From positions 1 through 18,494 of the forward strand of contig CAMPNN010000022.1 in the NCBI GenBank assembly GCA_946891915.1: a stretch of DNA of 18,494 nt. Reading direction: 5' to 3'. The position numbers were made by a program, and so were the translations under genes. Below the pieces are notes generated by a model. It saw nothing but the letters and a program-made list of their open reading frames with translations. It made no database searches and was not told where the DNA came from. Origin of the DNA: an uncultured Bifidobacteriaceae bacterium. Its GTDB lineage: Bacteria; Actinomycetota; Actinomycetes; Actinomycetales; Bifidobacteriaceae. Below, piece by piece: positions 1 to 6,132 of this stretch; position 1 is the stretch's first letter; each line of letters begins with the position of its first letter.

Positions 1-160
1 TGCGCGCTGGTTCGGAAAAGCTCAAGCCTGAATGGTCGTAGCGTGAATCAATATTGAAAGCTGAAGATAATATAAAACTTGCTACGCATGGAATCGCATA
101 GCTAATATCTTCCGCCGTTTCCGCGTCATCTTTAGGCTTTTTATATGCTGTATTGCTCAT
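1..160 (-). CDS. Partial hypothetical protein of the mobile element (N-terminal 53 codons)
   Basis: The minus strand is open from an ATG at 160-158 to the left edge without a stop, giving 53 codons starting MSNTAYKKPKDDAETAEDIS. The ATG overlaps the TGA of the upstream excisionase-type gene (ATGA), a typical sign of translational coupling, which is the main reason for calling it a gene. I do not recognise the family. The start is polar and charged and there is no signal peptide. By position, behind an excisionase gene in an integrative element, a replication, transfer or DNA-processing function would be plausible, but the sequence seen does not show it. The protein is cut by the window boundary and its true length is unknown. 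Confidence 0.5.
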   Translation of the reverse strand, partial: MSNTAYKKPKDDAETAEDISYAIPCVASFILSSAFNIDSRYDHSGLSFSEPAR

Positions 161-363
161 TGTTCCACTTTTTCCGTTCCTGTTCCCATTTCGCCTATTT
201 TTTGCATTACCCACGCGTCTAGGTCTTCGGGTCTATACATAATTTTTCGGTTTAATGGCTTGAATCCTCTTGGCGCATTGGGTAATTTGCGCAATCTATT
301 AAAGGTTGGATAGCTAATATTTAGATATTTCGCCGCTTGATGGCTATTCAAATAATTAGACAT
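157..363 (-). CDS. Excisionase-type HTH protein (AlpA/MerR-like, HTH_17)
   Basis: A 68-residue protein with the layout of small excisionases and AlpA-type DNA-binding proteins. A winged helix-turn-helix occupies about residues 5-52: NSHQAAKYLNISYPTFNRLR is the HTH, RGFKPLNRKIMYRPEDLDAWV the wing and last helix. Such proteins bind element DNA and help the integrase excise, or act as element regulators. It diverges from the XRE-type repressor across an AT-rich 190 bp spacer and its stop overlaps the start of the next minus-strand gene. The nearby integrase supports a recombination-directionality role. Family assignment is fairly safe. Whether it excises or only regulates cannot be told from sequence. 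Confidence 0.8.
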   Translation of the reverse strand: MSNYLNSHQAAKYLNISYPTFNRLRKLPNAPRGFKPLNRKIMYRPEDLDAWVMQKIGEMGTGTEKVEQ

Positions 364-553
364 TTTAGACTACTTTCTAAAACTTATAAATAATGATTTG
401 CTTTTTTAGAAAATCATTTAGTTTTTTGTTTCATCATTTAGTATATATCATTTTTTACATTATGCAAATCTAAAATTCAAAAAAATACAAAATAATTATT
501 TATGACAATATTTTTTATATACAAATTTTCGTTTTTAGAGTATTGTTTATTGT
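364..553. promoter_or_regulatory. Divergent control region between excisionase and repressor genes
   Basis: This very AT-rich spacer separates the two divergent genes and must hold both promoters. I could not pick a convincing -35/-10 pair on either strand. The decamer atcatttagt occurs at 413-422 and again at 433-442, exactly 20 bp (about two helical turns) apart. A partial copy (atcattttt) is at 447-455 and an inverted half (aatgat) near 392-397. These are candidate operators for the repressor or excisionase. Confidence 0.5.
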
Positions 554-1279
554 ATGGCTGATAAAAAGAAAACTAATCAAATTGATATAACGGGTGCAAC
601 TGTAGCGGCAAATATTAAGCGTTTGCGTGGCGGTCGCATGTTAAAAGACATTTCGGAACAATTGTCTAAAATAGGACGGCATATAACGCCATTAGCTTTA
701 GCGCGTATTGAGTCGGGTGAACGAAAAGTAGATGTAGACGATTTAATGGCTTTTGCAATCGTCTTTAATGTTTCGCCTCTTACGCTTTTATTGCCTGAGT
801 CTGGTTCAGCGCGTGCGCCCGCAATGATAACTGGTGCTTCGCATGAGTACGGTTCAAATATTCTATGGCTTTGGGGTCGAGGTGATGAGCCGCTAGAAAT
901 TGCCGCAGCTGTAGGTGATAAGCAGGCATTATGTGACGATTGGCAAGAACTTGAATATTTATATGAGAATCCACCAGAGGACGGGAAATATAGAGATGCC
1001 GACGAATATAGAAATAAGCATATTGAATATTCACCAGAGCAAGAACATATAATAGATTTATTTGCAAAAAAGGCTAAACCTGTAATAGATGAAAGAAAAA
1101 CGGGGCTTTTACGTGCATATATACCAAATGATTGGAAAGAAACAGACGCTATAATTAAACAAGGGTTAAAAAATACGGGCTGGGACTCAGCATTTGCACA
1201 AAGTATTGTTGATAGCTTTAATTCAGCAAGAGAGCGATGGAAAAATAATAAATTGGCACAATCCGATGAGAAAGATTAA
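554..1279 (+). CDS. XRE-family (helix-turn-helix) element repressor
   Basis: A 241-residue protein with an N-terminal HTH of the XRE/Cro type at about residues 15-80. Cues are VAANIKRLRGGRMLKDISEQL, then LALARIESGERKVDVDDLMAFAIVFNVSP. The rest is acidic and charged and I recognise no domain there; no peptidase motif such as that of CI/LexA proteins is evident. It sits directly upstream of the integrase (11 bp gap) and diverges from the excisionase gene, the usual place for an element repressor. There is no Shine-Dalgarno sequence before the ATG (upstream bases are gtattgtttattgt), so translation may be leaderless or weak. The next in-frame ATG (codon 29) would remove part of the HTH, so 554 is kept. 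Confidence 0.8.
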   Translation: MADKKKTNQIDITGATVAANIKRLRGGRMLKDISEQLSKIGRHITPLALARIESGERKVDVDDLMAFAIVFNVSPLTLLLPESGSARAPAMITGASHEYGSNILWLWGRGDEPLEIAAAVGDKQALCDDWQELEYLYENPPEDGKYRDADEYRNKHIEYSPEQEHIIDLFAKKAKPVIDERKTGLLRAYIPNDWKETDAIIKQGLKNTGWDSAFAQSIVDSFNSARERWKNNKLAQSDEKD

Positions 1280-1290
1280 GGGGTTATAGA

Positions 1291-2379
1291 GTGGCTTATA
1301 TTCAGCGTTACAATCTTAAAAACGGTTCTTATCGTTACCGTGTGTGGTATATAACGCCCGACAATAAACGTAAATCAAAGTGCGGGTTTAGATTAAAGGG
1401 TGATGCTGAGCGTTGGAAAGCTACGACGCTGGTAGATATTACTAATGGTTCATATGTTAACGCTGATTTAGGTAAAAAAACTATTAGCACGTTATCTAAT
1501 CAATGGTTAGAAAATAAGAAGGGCATTATTAAGCCTAAATATTATTACGATTTAGAGACCGCGTTAAGAGTTCACGTAATACCTAAATGGGGTTCTTTCC
1601 AATTGGGGGCCATAAAATCAAGTGCCGTTCAATCGTGGGTTAGTGAATTGAGCCAAGAGCGTAGCGCGTCGGTTGTTTTGCGTGCTTATGGTTGCCTTAA
1701 GGGTATTTGCAAAATGGCAATTATGGATAATTTAATGAAAACTAATCCGTGTTCTAATATTCAATTACCTAAAAAAGGACGTAAACAACGTACTTATTTA
1801 ACACCTAAACAAGTAGTAGCATTAGCGAATGCGAGTGGTAGGTATAAAACGCTTATTCTTGTGTTTGGTTTTTGCGGGCTTCGTTGGGGTGAGGCGTGCG
1901 CGTTAAGAGTTGAGGATATAGACGTAATAAATAACCGTATCAATGTACATCGTAATTATGTTAGATTTGGTGAAACTCACTCGGAGGGTGCGCCTAAAAC
2001 GTGGGAAAATAGGTCGGTGCCTGTTCCGTCTTATGTTATGTGCGAGCTTAAAAAAGAAATTCAAAGCAAATCGAACGATAGGCTAGTTTTTGAAGAATGG
2101 GAGGGTGAACACTTACATGAGCAAAGTAGGACAAATAGGGGGTGGTATTCTCGCGCTATTGCCGCGTCTTGTGTTCCGTCACTAACTATTCACGATTTGC
2201 GCCATACTGCCGCGAGTATTGCTATTAGTTCGGGTGCTAATGTGAAGGTTGTTCAAAAAATGCTAGGACACAAGAGCGCCGCTATGACGCTAGACACTTA
2301 CGCTGATTTATTTGATACTGATTTGGATAATGTAGCAACGCGTGTTAATAGCGTAATAGAGGGCTTAAATGTGCAATAA
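1291..2379 (+). CDS. Tyrosine site-specific recombinase (phage/ICE integrase)
   Basis: A 362-residue integrase of the lambda/Tn916 type. An N-terminal arm-binding region (about 1-60) is followed by a core-binding SAM-like domain (about 62-150) and a catalytic domain (about 165-355). The catalytic residues are visible: R198 in CGLRWGEA, K236, H301 and R304 in HDLRHTAAS, H327 in LGHKS, and the nucleophile Y337 in LDTYADL. It is therefore probably active. The start is GTG at 1291 with AAGGGG just upstream, 11 bp after the repressor stop. The gene lies about 115 bp from a tRNA 3'-end fragment, the classic integrase-attachment-site arrangement, so it probably integrates the element into a tRNA gene. 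Confidence 0.95.
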   Translation: MAYIQRYNLKNGSYRYRVWYITPDNKRKSKCGFRLKGDAERWKATTLVDITNGSYVNADLGKKTISTLSNQWLENKKGIIKPKYYYDLETALRVHVIPKWGSFQLGAIKSSAVQSWVSELSQERSASVVLRAYGCLKGICKMAIMDNLMKTNPCSNIQLPKKGRKQRTYLTPKQVVALANASGRYKTLILVFGFCGLRWGEACALRVEDIDVINNRINVHRNYVRFGETHSEGAPKTWENRSVPVPSYVMCELKKEIQSKSNDRLVFEEWEGEHLHEQSRTNRGWYSRAIAASCVPSLTIHDLRHTAASIAISSGANVKVVQKMLGHKSAAMTLDTYADLFDTDLDNVATRVNSVIEGLNVQ

Positions 2380-2390
2380 ATGTGTATTTT

Positions 2391-2430
2391 ATTTGAATTC
2401 TTTTGATTCTGTTTGATATCTTTTGATTCT
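2391..2430 (+). repeat. Tandem decamer-like repeats behind the integrase gene
   Basis: Four consecutive 10 bp blocks share the core TTTGA: atttgaattc, ttttgattct, gtttgatatc, ttttgattct. The 12-mer tcttttgattct is exact at 2399-2410 and 2419-2430, 20 bp apart. They lie 11 bp after the integrase stop and about 65 bp before the attachment-like core. Arm-type binding sites for the integrase N-terminus are the natural candidate function; this is inferred from position and spacing. Confidence 0.5.
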
Positions 2431-2493
2431 AAACACCTTGCAATTACTGGGTTTGTGTTACTATTGATAGCTAAAGATTCACGGTGCAACGGT

Positions 2494-2513
2494 TTCAAGT
2501 CCCGCCGTTCGCA
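2494..2513 (+). other. Probable attachment site: 3' end of a tRNA gene (likely tRNA-Leu)
   Basis: Read as a tRNA 3' end, this gives a T-loop TTCAAGT (2494-2500), the 3' strand of a T-stem CCCGC (2501-2505), an acceptor strand CGTTCGC (2506-2512) and a discriminator A. The upstream half does not complete a tRNA: the expected GCGGG T-stem partner is absent and no GCGAACG acceptor 5' strand is found nearby. That is what remains when an element integrates into the 3' end of a tRNA gene and carries in its own copy; the intact tRNA should lie to the left of the window on the plus strand. The T-loop and stem resemble actinobacterial tRNA-Leu from memory. The exact crossover limits are not determinable. 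Confidence 0.6.
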
Positions 2514-2562
2514 CTCTTTCTTAACTCTGCAAAATCAAGATGCAATTAAATAATTTAGTTTT

Positions 2563-2598
2563 TATCTAATTTAATTTGTATCTAATTTAATTTGTATC
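2563..2598 (+). repeat. 16 bp tandem repeat
   Basis: The unit tatctaatttaatttg is repeated exactly head-to-tail (2563-2578, 2579-2594), followed by a partial third copy (tatc). It lies in AT-rich sequence between the attachment-like site and nanR. No function is apparent. Confidence 0.8.
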
Positions 2599-2744
2599 GA
2601 AACAACTTATTTTATTAATTTATTTAGCTAGTTTATTTGTCTAATTTATCCGCAATTAAAGCGATGCAATTAGAGTTACGCAATTAAAGCTTGCGAGAAT
2701 AGTTGGAATATTCCGTCAATTAAATGAAAATGTGTGATAGACTA

Positions 2745-2774
2745 TATAATTAACTAACGTAAGACGTCAGACGT
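2745..2774 (+). promoter_or_regulatory. nanR -10 element with overlapping NanR-type operator
   Basis: A perfect -10 hexamer TATAAT is at 2745-2750; no good -35 is seen 16-18 bp upstream. The palindrome ACGTC-A-GACGT lies at 2764-2774, at or just after the expected transcription start and about 53 bp before the nanR ATG. The same core recurs in the nanB promoter and before the DUF4862-like gene. GntR/FadR-type regulators bind short palindromes, so autorepression by NanR is the inference. Confidence 0.6.
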
Positions 2775-2827
2775 GTTGAAACATAGGAGTTTTAATTTTT
2801 ACGTTTATTGAGCTGGAAGGAGCTGAT

Positions 2828-3619
2828 ATGGAAGAAACGTTTAGTGATAATGAAGACAGCGAAATGTCAACGCTGAATCGACTAGCTCTTCTACAAGCAG
2901 GCACAACTTCTGCTCCAATCGTCTTAAGAAAGCGCTGCGACGAAACGATGGATGCAATTAGATCGCTTATTTTGCGCGAGCGTTTGCAACCAAAAGATAT
3001 GCTTCCAACCGAGCCGATGCTTTGTAATCTAATAGGAGCTTCAAGATCTTCTGTGCGCGAGGCTATTCGTAAATTAGAAGCGCTTAATATTGTTGAGGTT
3101 AAGCAAGGTAAGGGCATGTTTGTTGGATCTTTGTCGCTAGACCCAATGGTGGAAACGCTAGCTTTTCGCTCGCTTGTGTCCGTTAATAAAAATTTTGAAG
3201 ACTTAAGCAATGTTGTAGAAATGCGAAAGTTCTTGGATCTTGGTTTTGCGGATAAAGTTGTTGAATCGCTTAAAGGAACACAGCAACCTGAGCTTGAAGC
3301 ACTTTCGGGAAAGATGACTGAAGAAGCGCTTTCTGGAAAGACATTCCTTGAGCAAGATATTGAGTTTCATACTGGAATTTTGCGAGCAGTAAATAACAAG
3401 ATTGCTGAACAGTTTGTGCGATGCTTGTGGCTTGTGCATATGGCCGTTTTGCCGCAATTGGGGTTGGCTGTTTCAGATGAGCTTGAAAAAACTGCTAAAG
3501 CGCATGAGCTTATGCTGCATACTGCTATAGCTGGAGATGCTGATGGCTATAGGGAAGCAGTAAATTCTCATTATGAGCCGATTCAGTCGATTTTGTTGCA
3601 CAGATTGAAGCAAGATTAA
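2828..3619 (+). CDS. nanR: GntR-family (FadR subfamily) transcriptional regulator of sialic acid genes
   Basis: A 263-residue regulator with an N-terminal winged HTH (about residues 35-100; the HTH is LCNLIGASRSSVREAIRKLE, the wing VKQGKGMFVG) and a C-terminal all-helical FCD ligand-binding domain (about 120-255). The FCD metal ligands can be seen: D177, H181, H226 and H248. Such proteins usually repress sugar-acid catabolic genes and release DNA when a pathway metabolite binds. The start at 2828 has a strong GAAGGAG. It converges on nagA across a shared terminator, and three operator-like sites in this window fit a local regulon. A GntR-type repressor of nan genes is known in Bifidobacterium breve, which supports the symbol. 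The effector (Neu5Ac, ManNAc-6-P or another) cannot be read from sequence. Confidence 0.85.
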   Translation: MEETFSDNEDSEMSTLNRLALLQAGTTSAPIVLRKRCDETMDAIRSLILRERLQPKDMLPTEPMLCNLIGASRSSVREAIRKLEALNIVEVKQGKGMFVGSLSLDPMVETLAFRSLVSVNKNFEDLSNVVEMRKFLDLGFADKVVESLKGTQQPELEALSGKMTEEALSGKTFLEQDIEFHTGILRAVNNKIAEQFVRCLWLVHMAVLPQLGLAVSDELEKTAKAHELMLHTAIAGDADGYREAVNSHYEPIQSILLHRLKQD

Positions 3620-3650
3620 TCGCTGCAAATTAGCGCGTAAATTGACTCAT

Positions 3651-3681
3651 AAATAAACGCGCAAATAAACGCGCAAATAAA
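3651..3681 (+). repeat. 12 bp tandem repeat after nanR
   Basis: The unit aaataaacgcgc is repeated twice exactly (3651-3662, 3663-3674), with seven bases of a third copy that run into the terminator stem. It lies in the nanR 3' untranslated region. Confidence 0.75.
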
Positions 3682-3712
3682 AGAACCGCTCTTATTTACA
3701 GAGCGGTTCTTT
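3680..3712. terminator. Bidirectional rho-independent terminator between nanR and nagA
   Basis: A 13 bp perfect stem (aaagaaccgctct at 3680-3692 with agagcggttcttt at 3700-3712) closes a 7 nt loop. Its A-rich and T-rich flanks allow termination on both strands, best for minus-strand transcripts (gcggttcttttattt). It lies 60 bp after the nanR stop and 63 bp after the nagA stop, as expected for convergent genes. A weaker stem (gtgatg/catcac plus ctg/cag) lies at 3724-3749, closer to nagA. Confidence 0.9.
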
Positions 3713-3775
3713 CATCTTCAATGGTGATGCCTGAGTACTACAGCATCACAATTAATCGCAACGATACGATTTCCG

Positions 3776-5035
3776 TTACGAAATTTTATGGCCGTCGCAC
3801 CAAACGTGCTCAACTGCCAAAGTTCCTGGATTAAGCAAAAGCAAATCGGCAGCATATCCTTTTTCAACCAAGCCCAAAGGAGCGCTAGTTATAGCGTTCG
3901 GCTTATCTACTCCAAGCACATGAGCAGGAACAAGAGTCGACGCAGCAATCGCCTCTGGCAAACCAATGCCAAGCTCTTTAACAGCGCGCTTAATAGCAAC
4001 TTCTAGAATCAAAGTAGATCCAGCAATAGCGCCATTAGAAACAAGCCTTGCGTGGCCGCCCGTAACAGTAACGTCTAAAGCACCAAGCTTGTAGGCGCCA
4101 TCCGCGCATCCCGTTGCAGCCATAGCATCTGTTACAAACGCAATCCTTCCAGCCGCCGCCTTAAACGCCATTCGCAAAACTGGATTTTCAACATGGAAAC
4201 CGTCGTTAATAAGCTCAATCGTTACGCGCGGATCTTCCAACGCTGCAGGAATTGGGCCTGGCTTTCGGTGATGAATGCCATTCATAGCGTTAAACATGTG
4301 AGTCATAAGCGTAGAGCCGGCGTTAAAAGCCGCGCGCGCTGTTTGATAATCCGCATCGCAATGCCCCACTGCTGGAATTACGCCAGCTTTCACAAATCGC
4401 TTAATAGCTTCCATACCATGTGCGCGCTCTGGAGCCAAAGTAATCTGGCGCAAAGTGCCATCCGCCGCCTCAAGCAGCGCCTCAACGCGCTCGGGAGTAG
4501 GATCCACTAGGCAATTAGGGTCGTGCGCGCCTTTTCTAGAAAGCGCCAAGAACGGACCCTCCAAGTGAGATCCAAGCACATCTGGTCGCGTTTGCATAAC
4601 ACGCTTAACAGTACGCAAATTCTCTTGCATTACGTCAAGAGGATTTGTAATCAAGCTAAGAACTTGCCTAGTTGTTCCGTGAAGCATGTGATACGCGCGC
4701 GCAATGGCAATACCTTCGGCGCCGTCGTCAAACGAATGCTCCCAGGCTCCGTGAGCGTGCAAATCAATGTAGCCTGGCGCAGCAAAACTTCCGCAACCGT
4801 CTACAATGCTTAAATCGGATTCGCTTAGACCGTAAGAAGTAATCGCTGCGGTAAGCTCGTCTTTTAAAATGCCAGTTTCTAGAATCACGCCGTCTTTAAC
4901 CAAAATCCAAGCGTTTGGAACGATTCCGCGCGCATCAACAATGCTTACGTTTGTAATTGCAAACGCTTGGTTTTTGGTTGATTTTAGCGAATTATCAATA
5001 TTGTTTACTGCTTCTAAATATGCATTTTTTGACAT
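3776..5035 (-). CDS. nagA: N-acetylglucosamine-6-phosphate deacetylase
   Basis: A 419-residue amidohydrolase that removes acetate from GlcNAc-6-P to give glucosamine-6-P, in the cytoplasm. The fold and active site are clear: HxH at H93/H95 (DLHAHG), E159 in GSHLEGPFL, H225 in VGHCDA, H246 in THMFNAMNG with the downstream HHRKPG, and catalytic D303 in FVTDAMAATG. Length is normal for NagA. The start at 5035 is chosen because it has an upstream GGTGAG and gives a normal N-terminus. A longer frame reaching 5155 would overlap nagB and add 40 residues unlike the family. It is the last gene of the minus-strand cluster, 104 bp after nagB, and feeds NagB. It also serves GlcNAc released by other routes. 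Confidence 0.95.
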   Translation of the reverse strand: MSKNAYLEAVNNIDNSLKSTKNQAFAITNVSIVDARGIVPNAWILVKDGVILETGILKDELTAAITSYGLSESDLSIVDGCGSFAAPGYIDLHAHGAWEHSFDDGAEGIAIARAYHMLHGTTRQVLSLITNPLDVMQENLRTVKRVMQTRPDVLGSHLEGPFLALSRKGAHDPNCLVDPTPERVEALLEAADGTLRQITLAPERAHGMEAIKRFVKAGVIPAVGHCDADYQTARAAFNAGSTLMTHMFNAMNGIHHRKPGPIPAALEDPRVTIELINDGFHVENPVLRMAFKAAAGRIAFVTDAMAATGCADGAYKLGALDVTVTGGHARLVSNGAIAGSTLILEVAIKRAVKELGIGLPEAIAASTLVPAHVLGVDKPNAITSAPLGLVEKGYAADLLLLNPGTLAVEHVWCDGHKIS

Positions 5036-5139
5036 TTCACTCACCTGCGGGTATGCGATTTTGTTCGGTTTTCTGCGGTTTATGCAGTTCCTGTGGATGA
5101 TTCTGTAACTTACTGCTGGTTTATAAATGCAACTATATA

Positions 5140-5952
5140 TTAAATTCCTTGCCAAGATGGCTTATTTGCGTACACCCAACGATAGTAGTCTGCAAGTTTC
5201 AGCTTGCTTGCTGCTGCCTCGTCTATAATCACGGTTGCGTGCGGATGCATTTGAAGCGCGGAAGCTGGGCATAGCGAGCTTACTCCGCCTTCTAGCGTTG
5301 CTGCAACTGCGTCTGCCTTATTAGAACCAAACGCAAGAAGAACAAGATGCTTAGCGCGCAAAATCGTTCCAATTCCTTGCGTTATGCAATGAGTTGGAAC
5401 CTGGTTAATATCTCCGTCGAAGAATCTGCGATTATCTACGCGAGTCTGCTCGGTTAGTGTTTTAACGCGCGTGCCGGAAGCAAGCGAAGAGCCAGGCTCG
5501 TTGAATCCAACATGGCCATCGGAGCCAATTCCCAAGATTTGCACGTCGATTCCACCAGCGGCCGCAATCTCTGCATCGTAATCTGCTCCGGCGTGCGCAA
5601 TCTTGCTGCCTTCGCTTAATGGCGCTCCGTTAAGAACATCTCCTGGAACGTGCACTAAATCTGGGTTTAAGCCGATTAAGTCTGTTACGGTTCTGCGAAT
5701 TGTGCTGTGGTAAGACTGTTCGTGCTCTAATGGCAATCCAATGTATTCGTCGAGAGCATATCCGCGTACGTTAGAGACGTCAATATTTTCTTCTTTGACT
5801 CGTTTTGCAAGATGCTCGTAAGCTTTAAGCGGACTTGAGCCGGTTGCCAATCCTAATACTGCATCCGACTTGCGTTTAATTAAATCCGCAACTGCTTTTG
5901 CGTAAAGCTCGCCGGCTTCATCTTGATCTTTTACAATAATAACCTCTGCCAA
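5140..5952 (-). CDS. nagB: Glucosamine-6-phosphate deaminase/isomerase
   Basis: A 270-residue NagB, about the length of the E. coli enzyme (266). It converts glucosamine-6-P to fructose-6-P and ammonia, which in bifidobacteria would enter the fructose-6-P phosphoketolase pathway. Motifs: phosphate-binding LATGSSP (residues 35-41), D68 in LDEYIGL, and the active-site run GIGSDGHVGFNEPG with D145, H147 and E152. The start is a TTG codon (5950-5952) preceded by AAGGAG at good spacing; no ATG fits the conserved N-terminus. It is separated from nanA by 180 bp containing a strong hairpin and tandem repeats but no obvious promoter. It forms the deacetylase/deaminase pair with nagA. Confidence 0.95.
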   Translation of the reverse strand: MAEVIIVKDQDEAGELYAKAVADLIKRKSDAVLGLATGSSPLKAYEHLAKRVKEENIDVSNVRGYALDEYIGLPLEHEQSYHSTIRRTVTDLIGLNPDLVHVPGDVLNGAPLSEGSKIAHAGADYDAEIAAAGGIDVQILGIGSDGHVGFNEPGSSLASGTRVKTLTEQTRVDNRRFFDGDINQVPTHCITQGIGTILRAKHLVLLAFGSNKADAVAATLEGGVSSLCPASALQMHPHATVIIDEAAASKLKLADYYRWVYANKPSWQGI

Positions 5953-5984
5953 TTTAACTTCTCCTTTAAAGTCTTGTGATTATT

Positions 5985-6022
5985 AGCATTGCGGCATACG
6001 GCTAAACGTATACCGCAACGCT
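5985..6022 (-). other. Stable stem-loop in the nanA-nagB gap
   Basis: Arms agcattgcggcatacg (5985-6000) and cgtataccgcaacgct (6007-6022) form a 16 bp stem around a 6 nt loop. Both mismatches become G-U pairs in minus-strand RNA, so the stem is fully paired in the nan transcript. No T-run follows on the minus strand, so it is not a canonical terminator. It ends about 32 nt before the nagB start codon and may be an mRNA-stabilising or processing element. Confidence 0.6.
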
Positions 6023-6036
6023 ATTTACTTACTATG

Positions 6037-6064
6037 CCAATAGATAAACGCCAATAAATAAACG
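6037..6064 (+). repeat. 14 bp imperfect tandem repeat
   Basis: ccaatagataaacg (6037-6050) is followed directly by ccaataaataaacg (6051-6064), differing at one base. It lies in the nanA-nagB gap. Confidence 0.65.
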
Positions 6065-6083
6065 AATTTTATTTAAGTGATTT

Positions 6084-6115
6084 AAATTATTAATCTAATA
6101 AATTATTAATCTAAT
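6084..6115 (+). repeat. 16 bp tandem repeat in the nanA-nagB gap
   Basis: The unit aaattattaatctaat occurs twice, exactly, head-to-tail (6084-6099, 6100-6115). It is flanked by ttaagtgattt (6073-6083) and aaaccacttaa (6118-6128), which pair over 11 bp (one G-U) in minus-strand RNA just after nanA. The repeat thus forms the loop of a weak stem. Confidence 0.75.
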
Positions 6116-6132
6116 AAAAACCACTTAAGACG

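Larger units (their letters stand above)
2380..2827. other. Gene-free region at the element boundary
   Basis: No coding sequence is evident in these 448 bp. It contains, in order, the decamer repeats behind the integrase, the tRNA 3'-end fragment that probably marks the element's right end, a 16 bp tandem repeat, two copies of cgcaattaaagc (2651-2662 and 2679-2690), and the nanR promoter and operator. Most of 2520-2700 is AT-rich low-complexity sequence with recurring caatta and taattta words. Confidence 0.6.

Noticed and set aside
2298..2498. Minus-strand 66-codon frame over the integrase end and attachment-like site
   Set aside because: It overlaps the integrase C-terminus and non-coding repeats, with no ribosome binding site or known domain.
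2471..2513. A complete tRNA gene behind the integrase
   Set aside because: Only the T-loop and 3' acceptor side fit; no matching 5' acceptor strand, D-arm or anticodon arm lies upstream, and the T-stem does not close.
3788..4813. Plus-strand open frames across nagA
   Set aside because: They lie antisense to a gene with a full set of catalytic residues and have no recognisable domains or ribosome binding sites.
5036..5155. N-terminal extension of nagA to the ATG at 5155
   Set aside because: It would overlap nagB and add residues unlike NagA; the ATG at 5035 has an upstream GGTGAG and gives normal length.
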